Positions 17,045-25,465 of a DNA stretch of 64,000 bases are shown here, piece by piece (within the stretch, counting starts at the first letter, position 1; the number at the start of each line of letters is the position of its first letter). The translations under genes and the position numbers were made by a program. The notes beneath the pieces were generated by a model, which saw nothing but the letters and a program-made list of their open reading frames with translations, had not been told where the DNA came from and searched no databases. The DNA comes from Caballeronia sp. SBC1 (GTDB lineage Bacteria > Pseudomonadota > Gammaproteobacteria > Burkholderiales > Burkholderiaceae): the NCBI RefSeq assembly GCF_011493005.1, contig NZ_CP049157.1, positions 1,054,001 through 1,118,000 of the forward strand, written 5' to 3'.

Positions 17045-17563
17045 ATGAACACGCTTACGCTCGAACCCCTGACGCGTGCGGCGTTTGAGCCGTTCGGCGA
17101 TGTAATCGAACTCGACGGCGCGCAGCATTTTCCGATCAACGGCGGCACGACCGAGCGTTTCCACGATCTGGCGCGCGTGGATGTTGGCCCGGACACAGGC
17201 GGCCGGCCGCTTATCAATGTGTTCCGGGGCCAGCCGCGCGCTCAACCGGTCGAGATATCAATGATGGAGCGCCACCCGTTCGGCAGCCAGGCGTTCCTGC
17301 CGCTCGGCGTGCTGTCGTATCTGGTGGTGGTCGCACCGGCGGGTGAATTCGATGCCTCGAAGCTGCGCGCGTTTTTCACGCGCGGCTGGCAGGGCGTGAA
17401 TTACGCTCGGGGTGTCTGGCATCACCCGCTGATCGTGCTGGATGTGGCGGCGGACTTTATCGTAGTGGATCGGGGAGGTAAGGAAGCAAATTGTGAGGAA
17501 ACCTATCTATCCGCGAGTCTGCGGCTGGTAGAGGGTGATCTCGTCTACTCGTCAGCCGCGTAA
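17045..17563 (+). CDS. allA: Ureidoglycolate lyase
   Basis: A 172-residue cupin-fold enzyme splitting ureidoglycolate to glyoxylate and urea, the step after allantoicase. Family patterns are [35 protein letters not shown] (core with conserved His), and [24 protein letters not shown]. It starts six bases after the allantoicase stop, so the two steps are made together. Urease and glyoxylate enzymes are not in the window. Confidence 0.95.
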   Translation: MNTLTLEPLTRAAFEPFGDVIELDGAQHFPINGGTTERFHDLARVDVGPDTGGRPLINVFRGQPRAQPVEISMMERHPFGSQAFLPLGVLSYLVVVAPAGEFDASKLRAFFTRGWQGVNYARGVWHHPLIVLDVAADFIVVDRGGKEANCEETYLSASLRLVEGDLVYSSAA

Positions 17564-17573
17564 AGGCCGATAA

Positions 17574-17611
17574 CCGGGCCCTGCTGCCTTTGTTCGCGCA
17601 GAATGGCCCGG
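17574..17611 (+). terminator. Possible operon-end hairpin after allA
   Basis: CCGGGCC (17574-17580) can pair with GGCCCGG (17605-17611) around a 24-base loop, 11 bases after the allA stop. There is no T run, so this is a weak candidate. Confidence 0.35.
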
Positions 17612-17798
17612 CCTCAAATCCATGATGCTCTCGTGTGCCGGCAGCGTTATGTGAACTACCCTCTTCGCGCGATTGCTGGCGTGCGTTCCACGTTTGTTTT
17701 CCCCCATGCGCTATTCTTGACGCGGGGTGCCGTACCAACTCGTATCGCCCGGAACGACGCTCCGCCCGGCGAAACCAAGCGATGGAATGCATTGGCAA

Positions 17799-18530
17799 AT
17801 GACACAAAACATCTACGACGATCCCGCGTTCTTCGAAGGTTATAGCAAGCTGGGCCGCTCGGTGGAGGGGCTGGCGGGCGCAGCGGAATGGCCTGCGATC
17901 AGGGCTTTGCTTCCCGCCATGTGCGGCCTCAGGGTTGTGGATCTCGGCTGCGGTTATGGCTGGTTCTGCCGCTGGGCACGTGAGCAGGGCGCTTCGTCCG
18001 TTCTCGGTCTCGACGTATCTGAAAAGATGCTCGACCGCGCAAGATCGTCGTCTGCCGACCCGGCGATCACTTACGCAAAAGCCGACCTGGAGAAACTCGA
18101 TCTCCCGGAAGCCCGCTTCGACCTGGCCTATAGCTCACTCGCTTTCCACTACATTGAAGACTTGCCAGGCCTGCTGGAAAACATCCATCGCGCGCTTGTG
18201 GCGGGTGCAAAGCTGGTCTTCTCGATCGAGCATCCCATCTATATGGCGCCGCAAAATCCAGGATGGTTGATCGATGCGCAGGGCCGCAAGACCTGGCCCG
18301 TCGACAGTTATCAACGGGAAGGTGCGCGGATCACGAACTGGCTCGCCGATGGCGTGGTCAAGCAGCATCGGACAATGGGCACGTTGCTGAATCATCTGAT
18401 TGCCGCAGACTTTACGATCGCCCACGTGCGGGAATGGGGACCGACAGATGAGGAGGTCGCCGCACGGCCCGAACTGGCGGAGGAGCGGGAGCGTCCCATG
18501 ATGTTGCTGGTGTCCGCCGCGAGCCGATAA
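17799..18530 (+). CDS. Class I SAM-dependent methyltransferase
   Basis: A 243-residue methyltransferase. SAM motif I is LRVVDLGCGYGWFCRWAREQ (about residues 48-67), the acidic residue after strand 2 is in VLGLDVSEKML, and the post-motif is FDLAYSSLAFHYIEDL. A C-terminal PMMLLVSAASR resembles the UbiE/BioC-like type 11 group that acts on small molecules. I chose ATG 17799 (start MTQNIYDDPAFFEGYSKLGRS, a common family opening). In-frame ATGs at 17787 and further upstream are possible. The substrate is unknown. It stands alone, convergent with the diguanylate cyclase gene 22 bases away. Confidence 0.85.
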   Translation: MTQNIYDDPAFFEGYSKLGRSVEGLAGAAEWPAIRALLPAMCGLRVVDLGCGYGWFCRWAREQGASSVLGLDVSEKMLDRARSSSADPAITYAKADLEKLDLPEARFDLAYSSLAFHYIEDLPGLLENIHRALVAGAKLVFSIEHPIYMAPQNPGWLIDAQGRKTWPVDSYQREGARITNWLADGVVKQHRTMGTLLNHLIAADFTIAHVREWGPTDEEVAARPELAEERERPMMLLVSAASR

Positions 18531-18552
18531 GCGTCTGAAAAAACAGGGCGCC

Positions 18553-19932
18553 CTACGGCTGTGTAGCGGCAACCATGCCCTCTTGCCCGGCATCCCGGCC
18601 CGACGCACCCGACGCACCCGACGCACCCGACGCACCCGACGCACCCGACGCACCCGGCGCACCCGGCGCCCCCGACGTATCCGACGTATCCGACGCCCCC
18701 GACGCACCCGACAAGTCCGGTGCCGGACCGCCACACACCCGGTTGCGCCCAGCATTTTTCGCGCGATACAACTGCGCATCCGCGGCACCCACCAGGCTTT
18801 CCTCGGTCACGAGACCTGATTCGCCCGCGCAATTCAGCGCCACTACACCAAAACTCGCGGTGGAACGCACTTCGCGGCCATCCCACGCGCGCGTGGCCGT
18901 CAGCTCGAACGATTGGCGCATGCGCTCGGCGAGCATCGTCGCGCCGTCGAGGTCCGTTTGCGGAAGCAGCAGCAGGAATTCCTCGCCGCCGTAGCGAATC
19001 ACGCTGTCGACCTGATGCCGCGTATGGGCAAGCAACATGGCCGCAAAGGTGCGCAAGACTGCGTCGCCCGCGGGGTGGCCGTAGGTATCGTTGATCTGCT
19101 TGAAGTGGTCGATGTCGCACAGGATGACCGCGAGTTTGAGCTTGTACCGGCGGGTGCGCTGGAGCTCGGCGTTGAATAAGACATCGGTCAGATACCGCCG
19201 GTTGAAGCAGCCAGTGAGATAGTCGCGCACAGACAGGTTGCGCAACATGGCGTGCTGGCAGAACTCGTCGCGGACAAGGCGATTGTGGCGGCGAGCCATG
19301 ACATAACCGAGGGCGTTGGTGAAGATCAGCAGCATGGACGACGTCAGCAACGCCGACGGGTCCAGCGTCTTCGACACGGCGGAAATAGCGATAAATCCGC
19401 CCGTCGCCGCGAGAGATATGAGCAAGGCCCAGATCAGCTTGTTCGGGATGAAGTTATAAACCACGATCAGCATGATGCACATGGACATGCAGTGCACTGC
19501 CATTCCATTCGGACGCAACCACGTGATCGCCATGAACGCAGCAAAGCCGACCACTTCGACCGCGCTCGCAGCCATGCGCAGGGAGGTGACCGAAACCTGC
19601 CGCAAGCGTGCGATACGCAAGCTGACCACGCACGTCAACGCGACACAGCAGCGGGCCAGAAACAGCACAAGGGTCGTGCGGGTATAGCCGAGGGCGCTTA
19701 TGTCCGTGACCACGAAAGCGACATAGAACAAGCTGCAAAAGACGAGCGCCCGCACGAGGGCCGCATGGTTTGCGCTCCGGTGATGGCGCTGAAACTCCTG
19801 TTCCACCGACGGGTCTTCGAACTCGGACCACAGGCGGTCAAGTTTGAAATTCGTCCCGGTGTCAAACCGTGAAATTTCGCTCAGTTCTGCCATCGCTCGC
19901 CATGTAGGATGCCGCGGTTGGGGCAACATCAT
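18553..19932 (-). CDS. Membrane diguanylate cyclase with Gly-Ala-Ser repeat tail
   Basis: A 459-residue protein making cyclic di-GMP. About six hydrophobic segments fill residues 60-225. A GGDEF domain follows, with DYLTGCFNRRYL, LCDIDHFKQINDTYGHPAGD and the active-site loop RYGGEEF (near residue 314). No typical inhibitory-site RxxD is obvious just before it. The domain ends near NRVCGGP. The last 45 or so residues are a low-complexity tail of repeated G-A-S units encoded by a 9-bp minisatellite, then GRDAGQEGM. The start may instead be the ATG at 19893. The tail is dispensable for the enzyme fold and probably varies in length between strains. Confidence 0.88.
   Translation of the reverse strand: MMLPQPRHPTWRAMAELSEISRFDTGTNFKLDRLWSEFEDPSVEQEFQRHHRSANHAALVRALVFCSLFYVAFVVTDISALGYTRTTLVLFLARCCVALTCVVSLRIARLRQVSVTSLRMAASAVEVVGFAAFMAITWLRPNGMAVHCMSMCIMLIVVYNFIPNKLIWALLISLAATGGFIAISAVSKTLDPSALLTSSMLLIFTNALGYVMARRHNRLVRDEFCQHAMLRNLSVRDYLTGCFNRRYLTDVLFNAELQRTRRYKLKLAVILCDIDHFKQINDTYGHPAGDAVLRTFAAMLLAHTRHQVDSVIRYGGEEFLLLLPQTDLDGATMLAERMRQSFELTATRAWDGREVRSTASFGVVALNCAGESGLVTEESLVGAADAQLYRAKNAGRNRVCGGPAPDLSGASGASDTSDTSGAPGAPGASGASGASGASGASGASGRDAGQEGMVAATQP
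18601..18708. repeat. 9-bp minisatellite inside the diguanylate cyclase gene
   Basis: Twelve head-to-tail 9-bp units. Six are exact copies of CGACGCACC (18601-18654), followed by variants CGGCGCACC, CGGCGCCCC, CGACGTATC twice, CGACGCCCC and a final CGACGCACC. On the coding strand each unit adds Gly-Ala-Ser or a variant such as Gly-Ala-Pro or Asp-Thr-Ser. Since the unit is a multiple of three, gain or loss of units keeps the frame. Confidence 0.95.
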
Positions 19933-19990
19933 AAGTCATTTTGCTGACGAATCCCGGTGGGGCAGGGTTTCCGGCGTTGCCTTTAACTTG

Positions 19991-20917
19991 TCAGCTTGCA
20001 GCGATCTCCGCCAGCGTGTCACGCAACCACACGTGCGCCGGATCGGCCTGATTGCGGGGCGGCCACGCGGCGAACAGCGTAAAACCGCGCGCCTCGAACG
20101 GCAGTTCGAAGATATCCAGGCGTTCCCGATAACGCTCCGCGAACCGGGCCGGCAGCGTCGAAACATAGTCCGTGCGTGCCAGCAATTCAGGCACCAGCGT
20201 GAAATGCTGCACCGACAATACAACCCGGCGCTCGCGTCCCAGCGCGTCCAGGTGTTCGTCCATGAAGCCATGAAAACTGCCCCCGCTAGTGGACACCAGC
20301 ACGTGGTCCAGTGCGCAATACGTGTCGAGATCGAGCGGGGCCGTCCCGCGTGGATGCCCCTTGCGCTGGACGACCACAAAATGCTCGTCGAAGAGCTTGC
20401 GGGCTTTCATCGACGCCGGGACCATCCGTTCCGAGCCCAGCAGCAAATCGATCTCGCCGCGCTCAAGGCGGGTCGCCATCGACGGCTGGTCGGCCACGAT
20501 AAACGCGATCCGCACGCCCGGCCCAGCCAGCGTCGGGAGCTGCTCCATCAGCCGCTGGCCGAGCACCGCCGTGGCATTATCGTTCGCGGCAATGACAAAG
20601 CTGCGGTGGTCCGTATGCGGGTCGAAGGAAGGTTGATGGCGCACGACCGCTTCGAGATTCTTCAATGCTACGTGCAGCGGCTCCATCAACTCGAGCGCCC
20701 GCGTGCTGCGCGTCATGCCCCGGCCGGTCTCGGCGGGAATCAACAGCGGATCGCCGAAGATTTGTCGCAGCCGCGCAAGCTGGGTCGAGACAGCGGGTTG
20801 CGTCAGATGCAGCCGTTGCGCCGCGCGCGTGACATTCGATTCGGCCAGCAACGCGTCCAGCGAGACCAGCAGATTCAGATCAATACCGCGAAGATCAATC
20901 ATATTGATAGGTCGCAT
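19991..20917 (-). CDS. LysR family regulator
   Basis: A LysR-type regulator of about 308 residues. The helix-turn-helix is near the N terminus: IDLNLLVSLDALLAESNVTRAAQRLHLTQPAVSTQLARLR. The effector-binding domain follows. The start could be 20935, 20917 or 20902 (M-I-D-L-R-G-I-D); none has a strong ribosome binding site. It diverges from the MDR oxidoreductase gene at 20993 with a 75-base gap, the standard LysR layout, so it probably controls that gene. Confidence 0.88.
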   Translation of the reverse strand: MRPINMIDLRGIDLNLLVSLDALLAESNVTRAAQRLHLTQPAVSTQLARLRQIFGDPLLIPAETGRGMTRSTRALELMEPLHVALKNLEAVVRHQPSFDPHTDHRSFVIAANDNATAVLGQRLMEQLPTLAGPGVRIAFIVADQPSMATRLERGEIDLLLGSERMVPASMKARKLFDEHFVVVQRKGHPRGTAPLDLDTYCALDHVLVSTSGGSFHGFMDEHLDALGRERRVVLSVQHFTLVPELLARTDYVSTLPARFAERYRERLDIFELPFEARGFTLFAAWPPRNQADPAHVWLRDTLAEIAAS

Positions 20918-20992
20918 TCGGTTAATTGATTTCAAGAATACGTACCCCGCACCTAGAGTTCAACTGTCCAACCGATCCCAAGGGGAATACAG

Positions 20993-22084
20993 ATGAAAGC
21001 CTGGATGCTCGATGAACCCGGTACGCCGCTGGCGCTGCGCGACGTTGCTCAACCCGCGCCACGCCGCAACGCGGTGGCCGTCCGGATGGAAGCGGTGCCG
21101 CTGCTCAGCTACACGCGCGCCCACGTTGAAGGCAAGTTGCCGTATGCGTATCCGCCGGGACCGTTTTCGCCGGGGACAAATGGCGTGGGCCGCGTGGAAG
21201 CGGTCGGCGACGGCGTGATGTCATTTCACGTGGGTCAGCGCGTCGCGGTGAACCCGTACTGGATTGCCAATGAAACGGTACGCGAACCGGCGCAAGTGCT
21301 GATCGCGCTCACCGGCCTTGGCGCCGACAGCGGGCCGATGCTCGCCGAATTTCCACATGGCACCTTGCGCGAAGTGGCGGAATTCCCGGCATCGACGCTG
21401 ATTCCGCTCGATGGTCTCGACGATCTCCCGGCCGAACGCCTCGCGATCCTGGGCAAGTTCGCGGTGCCGTTCGGCGGCCTGCGGCGCGGACGGCTGGCGG
21501 CGGGTGAAACCGTGATCGTCAACGGTGCGACCGGTTACTTTGGCTCGGCGGCGGTACTCGCCGCACTGGCGATGGGCGCGAGCCGGGTGGTTGCGCTCGG
21601 CAGGCGCGCGCAGCCGTTGCAAACGCTAGTGGAACTCGGACGAGGCCGCGTGGCGCCAGTCGTGCTTTCGGGCGACGCGGCTAATGACGTGGCAGCGATT
21701 CGCGCAGCGGCGGGCGGCGGTGCGGAACTGGCCTTCGATATGGTCGGCAACGCAACCGATGCCAACGCCACGCTCGCTACGTTAAGAAGCCTGCGCCGCA
21801 GTGGCCGCATCGTGCTGATGGGCAGCATGCTGGTGGACTTGCCGATTCCCTATCGCGAGATGCTGCAGAACAACTGGGAATTGATCGGCCACTTCATGTA
21901 CACGCCCGCCGATTACTTCGCGCTGGTTGCGCTGGCCGCGTCGCGTCAGTTGTCGCTTGGGTCCGTCGAGTTGAAGACGTTTCCATTCGCGGCACTGGAA
22001 GCGGCTATTGATGAAGCCGGTCGCATGTCGGGCCTGCAATGCACGGTGGTATGCGGGGACTCGCCGCAAGCGTGGGAGTATTAA
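20993..22084 (+). CDS. MDR-family oxidoreductase, quinone reductase/alcohol dehydrogenase-like
   Basis: A 363-residue medium-chain dehydrogenase/reductase. The N-terminal GroES-like domain has FSPGTNGVGRVEAVGDGV. The Rossmann motif is TVIVNGATGYFGSAAVLAAL (about residues 169-188). The canonical zinc-ligand cysteines are missing, so it is probably a zinc-free member. AAGGGGAA lies upstream of the ATG. It is the likely target of the divergent LysR gene. Substrate unknown. Confidence 0.83.
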   Translation: MKAWMLDEPGTPLALRDVAQPAPRRNAVAVRMEAVPLLSYTRAHVEGKLPYAYPPGPFSPGTNGVGRVEAVGDGVMSFHVGQRVAVNPYWIANETVREPAQVLIALTGLGADSGPMLAEFPHGTLREVAEFPASTLIPLDGLDDLPAERLAILGKFAVPFGGLRRGRLAAGETVIVNGATGYFGSAAVLAALAMGASRVVALGRRAQPLQTLVELGRGRVAPVVLSGDAANDVAAIRAAAGGGAELAFDMVGNATDANATLATLRSLRRSGRIVLMGSMLVDLPIPYREMLQNNWELIGHFMYTPADYFALVALAASRQLSLGSVELKTFPFAALEAAIDEAGRMSGLQCTVVCGDSPQAWEY

Positions 22085-22089
22085 GGCGT

Positions 22090-22695
22090 CTAGTACAGGT
22101 CGGTCTTGAGGCGTCCGGGCAATGCGCGATCGTAGGCGTCGGCGTCGAAACTGGCGTCGCTTACGTTCTTTAGCATCGCGCCGGCCGAGGGCAAGCTCGA
22201 ACGGTCGACGTGTTTCTCGCCGTTCCACAAGTCCGATCTCACGACCGCCTTCGAACAATGGAAATACACGGACTCCACATGCACGAGGATCACCGTGCGC
22301 GGCGGTTTGCCGTTGACGCTGAATGAGGCAAGCAGCTCGCTGTCATCGGCAATCGATGCACGGCCGTTCACGCGCATCATTTCTCCCACGCCCGGCACGA
22401 GAAACAGCAAGGCCACGCGCGGATCGTGCACGAGATTCCTGAGTGTATCGATACGGTTATTGCCCGGGCGGTCGGGAATGGCCAGCGTATGGGCATCGAG
22501 GATCCGGACGAAGCCCATTGCATCGCCTTTGGGCGAGCAGTCGAGCCCATCCTCTCCCGCCGACGCCAGCATCACGAATGGCGATGCAAGGATGAACGCC
22601 GCGTAATCCTCGCTGATGAACGAAATCTCCTTGCGTACCGACCGCTCGTTCGGCTTGCCGTAGATATCTTCCAGTTGCTCGAGGCTCGTCAACAT
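22090..22695 (-). CDS. Pyridoxamine-phosphate-oxidase-like FMN-binding protein
   Basis: A 201-residue split-barrel flavin protein. Typical stretches are PFVMLASAGEDGLDCSPKGD (about residues 40-60), LAIPDRPGNNRIDTLRNL and VHDPRVALLFLVPGVGEMMRVNGRA. These fit the subgroup of general flavin- or heme-binding PPOX proteins often called MSMEG_1061-like. I chose ATG 22695 because AAGGAG lies six bases upstream; the longer frame to 22710 would put that site inside the gene. It converges on the oxidoreductase gene with a five-base gap. Reaction unknown. Confidence 0.82.
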   Translation of the reverse strand: MLTSLEQLEDIYGKPNERSVRKEISFISEDYAAFILASPFVMLASAGEDGLDCSPKGDAMGFVRILDAHTLAIPDRPGNNRIDTLRNLVHDPRVALLFLVPGVGEMMRVNGRASIADDSELLASFSVNGKPPRTVILVHVESVYFHCSKAVVRSDLWNGEKHVDRSSLPSAGAMLKNVSDASFDADAYDRALPGRLKTDLY

Positions 22696-22760
22696 GCTCT
22701 GCTCCTTCAATGATCCGGGTTCAACCCGTACATTAGCAGGCCCGGCTGAACGTAACGTGA

Positions 22761-23558
22761 CTAGCGCGGCGTGACAGGAACAGGATCGAGTCCCGTCTGC
22801 GTGACGACCGGCGCTGCTTCAGGCGAGGCAAGATACTCGAGCAGCGCTTTCGCTTCGGCCGGATGTTGTGCGCCCACCGGAATGCCGGCCGCAAATCGCG
22901 TGATCGACTGCACGGACGCGGGGATCTTGCCGACGAACGTTACACCCGGCACGGGCAGCAGTTCACTCACTTGCTGGAAGCCGAGTTCGTAGTCGCCGTT
23001 GGCCACGACTGACGCCACCGGAATCTTCGGCACCATGGTGGCCTTCGGCCGGATCTGGTCCTCAATTCCCAAGCGCTTGAACAACTCGTTCTGTATGTAC
23101 ACGCCGCTCGCGCTGTCGGAATAGGCGACCGACTTCGCGTGCAGCAGCGTGTTCTTCAACGCCGCAACCGTGCCGATGTCAGGCTTCGGCGCACCCGCGC
23201 GCACGACCATGCCAATGGCGGAATCGGCGAGTTCCACGCGTGAGCCCGGGATCACCTTGCCTCGTTTGATGAGGTCGTCGAGCGCGTAGCCGACCATGAT
23301 CACCACGTCCGCCGGTTCGCCCCGGGCCAGCCGGTTCGGGATCGCTTCGGGGGCTTGGCCCATGGACGGGCCCAGGGCGGTGTCAAGGGTATTGCCGCTT
23401 GCCGCCGCGAATTTTGGTCCGAGGATCTTATAGGCCGCCGTGAATCCGCCTGAGCTCATGACATGCAATTCGGCAGCGTGAACAGCGGGCGCGGTGGTCG
23501 CGGCCGCAACGCCGCTAATAAACGCGAATGCGGAAAATTTCAGCAAGAACGATTTCAT
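22761..23558 (-). CDS. Orphan ModA-like periplasmic binding protein
   Basis: A 265-residue type 2 periplasmic binding protein. The signal peptide ends near APAVHAAELHV. The mature part has ELHVMSSGGFTAAYKILGPKF, RGEPADVVIMVGYALDDLI and YSDSASGVYIQNELFKRLG, close to the molybdate-binding ModA group. The normal ModA opening with ASSL is replaced by MSSGGF, so the ligand is probably not molybdate. No permease or ATPase gene is adjacent. The start at 23558 gives a good signal peptide; the frame is open further upstream. Relatives in Burkholderia are often stand-alone. Confidence 0.82.
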   Translation of the reverse strand: MKSFLLKFSAFAFISGVAAATTAPAVHAAELHVMSSGGFTAAYKILGPKFAAASGNTLDTALGPSMGQAPEAIPNRLARGEPADVVIMVGYALDDLIKRGKVIPGSRVELADSAIGMVVRAGAPKPDIGTVAALKNTLLHAKSVAYSDSASGVYIQNELFKRLGIEDQIRPKATMVPKIPVASVVANGDYELGFQQVSELLPVPGVTFVGKIPASVQSITRFAAGIPVGAQHPAEAKALLEYLASPEAAPVVTQTGLDPVPVTPR

Positions 23559-23991
23559 GGATAACCGTAAAGAGTGGATGAGTCGATAACGTTTGCGCCG
23601 CCGAAGTTTAAACGCCGCGAGCGTGCAGGTCGTTAGGGAACAACCCCGCGTTATTCGACGTGGAAAGACGCGCAAACGATTTCTGACTTAGCCTGACGAT
23701 TAACTTACCGCGAAAGCAAACGTTGTACTTTCAACTCGCTTTAACATGCATTCCGGAGCAATCCGGTTGAACTGTTAAATACTGACAAGTAGGTCAAATG
23801 GTGCAGTGATTGGCGGTAGAGTGCGTCATCGAAAGACATTTTTGGTTTGTCCTTCGGCCAATAATATCAGTGGGAAAAAAACATGCCCGGCGACACGCGT
23901 CAAGGGATGAGAACCCATGAAGGCGAACCGCGTTATTCAGCGCTGAGAGGCAGGTTCGCTGCGCACAAGACGTCAGTTTTCGGGGATATCT
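23559..23991. other. Long divergent intergenic region
   Basis: About 430 bases between the binding-protein gene and a small unknown gene. It is AT-richer than the flanks and probably carries promoters for both sides. I see no open frame, RNA motif or strong palindrome that I can support. Confidence 0.4.
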
Positions 23992-24222
23992 GTGAATACC
24001 AAACCGCTATACCAGGGAAATCGTGCGTCGATAATAATCGACGCGGAAATACTCCATATTGAAGCGATCATGTCTCGTTGTCTCGCGATGGGAGCCAATG
24101 GCGCGATTTTTCACGCGAACTATTGGCGCACCCGTTTATTGACACTGCGGGATTCTGGTCTGAACCATACGCAGGACGTCGCGGTGCAATCGCTTCTAAG
24201 CCATCTCGTGGCGTCCCACTAG
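23992..24222 (+). CDS. Small hypothetical protein
   Basis: A 76-residue frame starting at GTG 23992 with GGGGA seven bases upstream. The translation has a hydrophobic-amphipathic opening (SIIIDAEILHIEAIM) and a basic middle (NYWRTRLLTLRD). I recognise no family. Coding is supported only by the ribosome binding site, by the spacing to the next gene in the same direction, and by a reasonable amino-acid mix. Confidence 0.45.
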   Translation: MNTKPLYQGNRASIIIDAEILHIEAIMSRCLAMGANGAIFHANYWRTRLLTLRDSGLNHTQDVAVQSLLSHLVASH

Positions 24223-24237
24223 ACCAGGGTGCCTTGA

Positions 24238-24657
24238 ATGTTGAATAAATCCAGCGGGGGCCCGCTTGCGTGGAAGTCGAAAATCCGGCCAGAACAATCG
24301 GCCGACGGCTTGCGTTATGTGACGCTGGATCTCGCGTCGGATTCGCACGCTCGTGCGGCAATCGAGGCTTATGCCGATTCGTGCGCCGCCGAGTTACCGT
24401 GGCTGGCGGATATTCTGCGAGCACGACTGGAGAGATTAAACCGTTCGGTAGAGCGCGCTCAGGATAAGTTTGCGGGACTTCATACCGGACCTCAGGGAGA
24501 TGAGGCCGATCCAATGCCGCTGACTTATTGCGAGCATACGGCGCGGCGACTGTTTGCTTTTGCATGCATGTGCGCGCGGGCACGTGAGGATTACTCGGAT
24601 GCGGCGTGGGATCACGTCATGAAAAGCTTTGACCGGATGCTTATTCAAATGCGTTGA
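24238..24657 (+). CDS. Hypothetical protein
   Basis: A 139-residue soluble protein with no signal peptide or membrane segment. It looks helical, with a charged stretch RARLERLNRSVERAQDKFAG (about residues 60-80) and a Cys-rich segment RLFAFACMCARAREDY. It follows the small frame at 23992 by 15 bases and precedes the two-component operon. I recognise no family and propose no function. Confidence 0.55.
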   Translation: MLNKSSGGPLAWKSKIRPEQSADGLRYVTLDLASDSHARAAIEAYADSCAAELPWLADILRARLERLNRSVERAQDKFAGLHTGPQGDEADPMPLTYCEHTARRLFAFACMCARAREDYSDAAWDHVMKSFDRMLIQMR

Positions 24658-24766
24658 TTTCGTATAAAAAAGTATAATAAAAATACGAGATAATCTGCAC
24701 CGGCATTCGGCACCCAAGCAAAATAAATGACAAGGCCGTCTTGACTATTTAACGGGATATCAGGCA

Positions 24767-25465
24767 ATGCGGATTTGCGTGCTGGACGACGACCTGAGCC
24801 AGACGGCGTTCGTGGATCAGACACTGACGGCGGCCGGGCACTTCTGCCAGGTTTTTACCGAGGGCAAGAGCCTGATCCATGAGTTGAGGCGTCAGCCGTA
24901 CGACCTGCTGCTGCTCGACTGGAACATGCCGGAAATGCCGGGCGACGTCGTGCTGAAGTGGGTCAGGCAAAACCTCGCTACGAACCTGCCGGTCCTCTTC
25001 CTGACGAGCCGCAGTGTTGAAAGCGACATCGTCCAGATGCTTAATGCCGGCGCCGACGACTACATTCTCAAACCGGTGTCGCGGCCTGTGCTGCTCGCGC
25101 GGGTGGAAGCGTTGCTGCGGCGGATCTACGCGCACCAGAACGAGGTGACGCAGGAAACCTACGGCATCTATCGATTCGATCTGACCACCCAGACCGCACT
25201 GGTCAGTGAAACCCCGGCCGTGCTGACGCAGAAGGAATTTGAGCTTGCGCTGCTGCTCTTTCGCAACCTGTCGCGGCCGCTGTCACGCACTCATATTCGC
25301 GAATCAGTGTGGCGGCAAGACGTGGATATTCCGTCGCGCACCATCGATACGCATGTGTCGCAGATTCGCTCCAAGCTGGTGGTGCGGCCGCAAAACGGTT
25401 ATCGCATAACACCCATCTATAGCTACGGCTACCGGTTGGAAAAAGTGGGGAATGAATCGACGTGA
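24767..25465 (+). CDS. OmpR-type response regulator
   Basis: A 232-residue two-component regulator. The receiver domain has the acidic pocket LDDDL near residues 6-10, the phosphorylation site D51 in LLLLDWNMPEMPG, and the conserved Lys in DYILKPVSRP (about residue 105). The C-terminal winged helix ends with SRTIDTHVSQIRSKL and YRITPIYSYGYRLE. It is the first gene of an operon: its stop overlaps the FecR-domain gene by four bases (ATCGACGTGA around GTG 25462). The partner is the CHASE2 kinase two genes downstream. Confidence 0.93.
   Translation: MRICVLDDDLSQTAFVDQTLTAAGHFCQVFTEGKSLIHELRRQPYDLLLLDWNMPEMPGDVVLKWVRQNLATNLPVLFLTSRSVESDIVQMLNAGADDYILKPVSRPVLLARVEALLRRIYAHQNEVTQETYGIYRFDLTTQTALVSETPAVLTQKEFELALLLFRNLSRPLSRTHIRESVWRQDVDIPSRTIDTHVSQIRSKLVVRPQNGYRITPIYSYGYRLEKVGNEST

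Noticed and set aside
18601..18708. CRISPR-like array
   Set aside because: Units are 9 bp with no spacers, so it is a minisatellite.
18575..18994. Plus-strand frame made of P-D-A repeats across the minisatellite
   Set aside because: The 9-bp repeat keeps every frame open; the GGDEF frame on the minus strand explains the DNA.
22761..23558. Molybdate transport locus
   Set aside because: No modB or modC is adjacent, and the ligand-binding opening differs from ModA.
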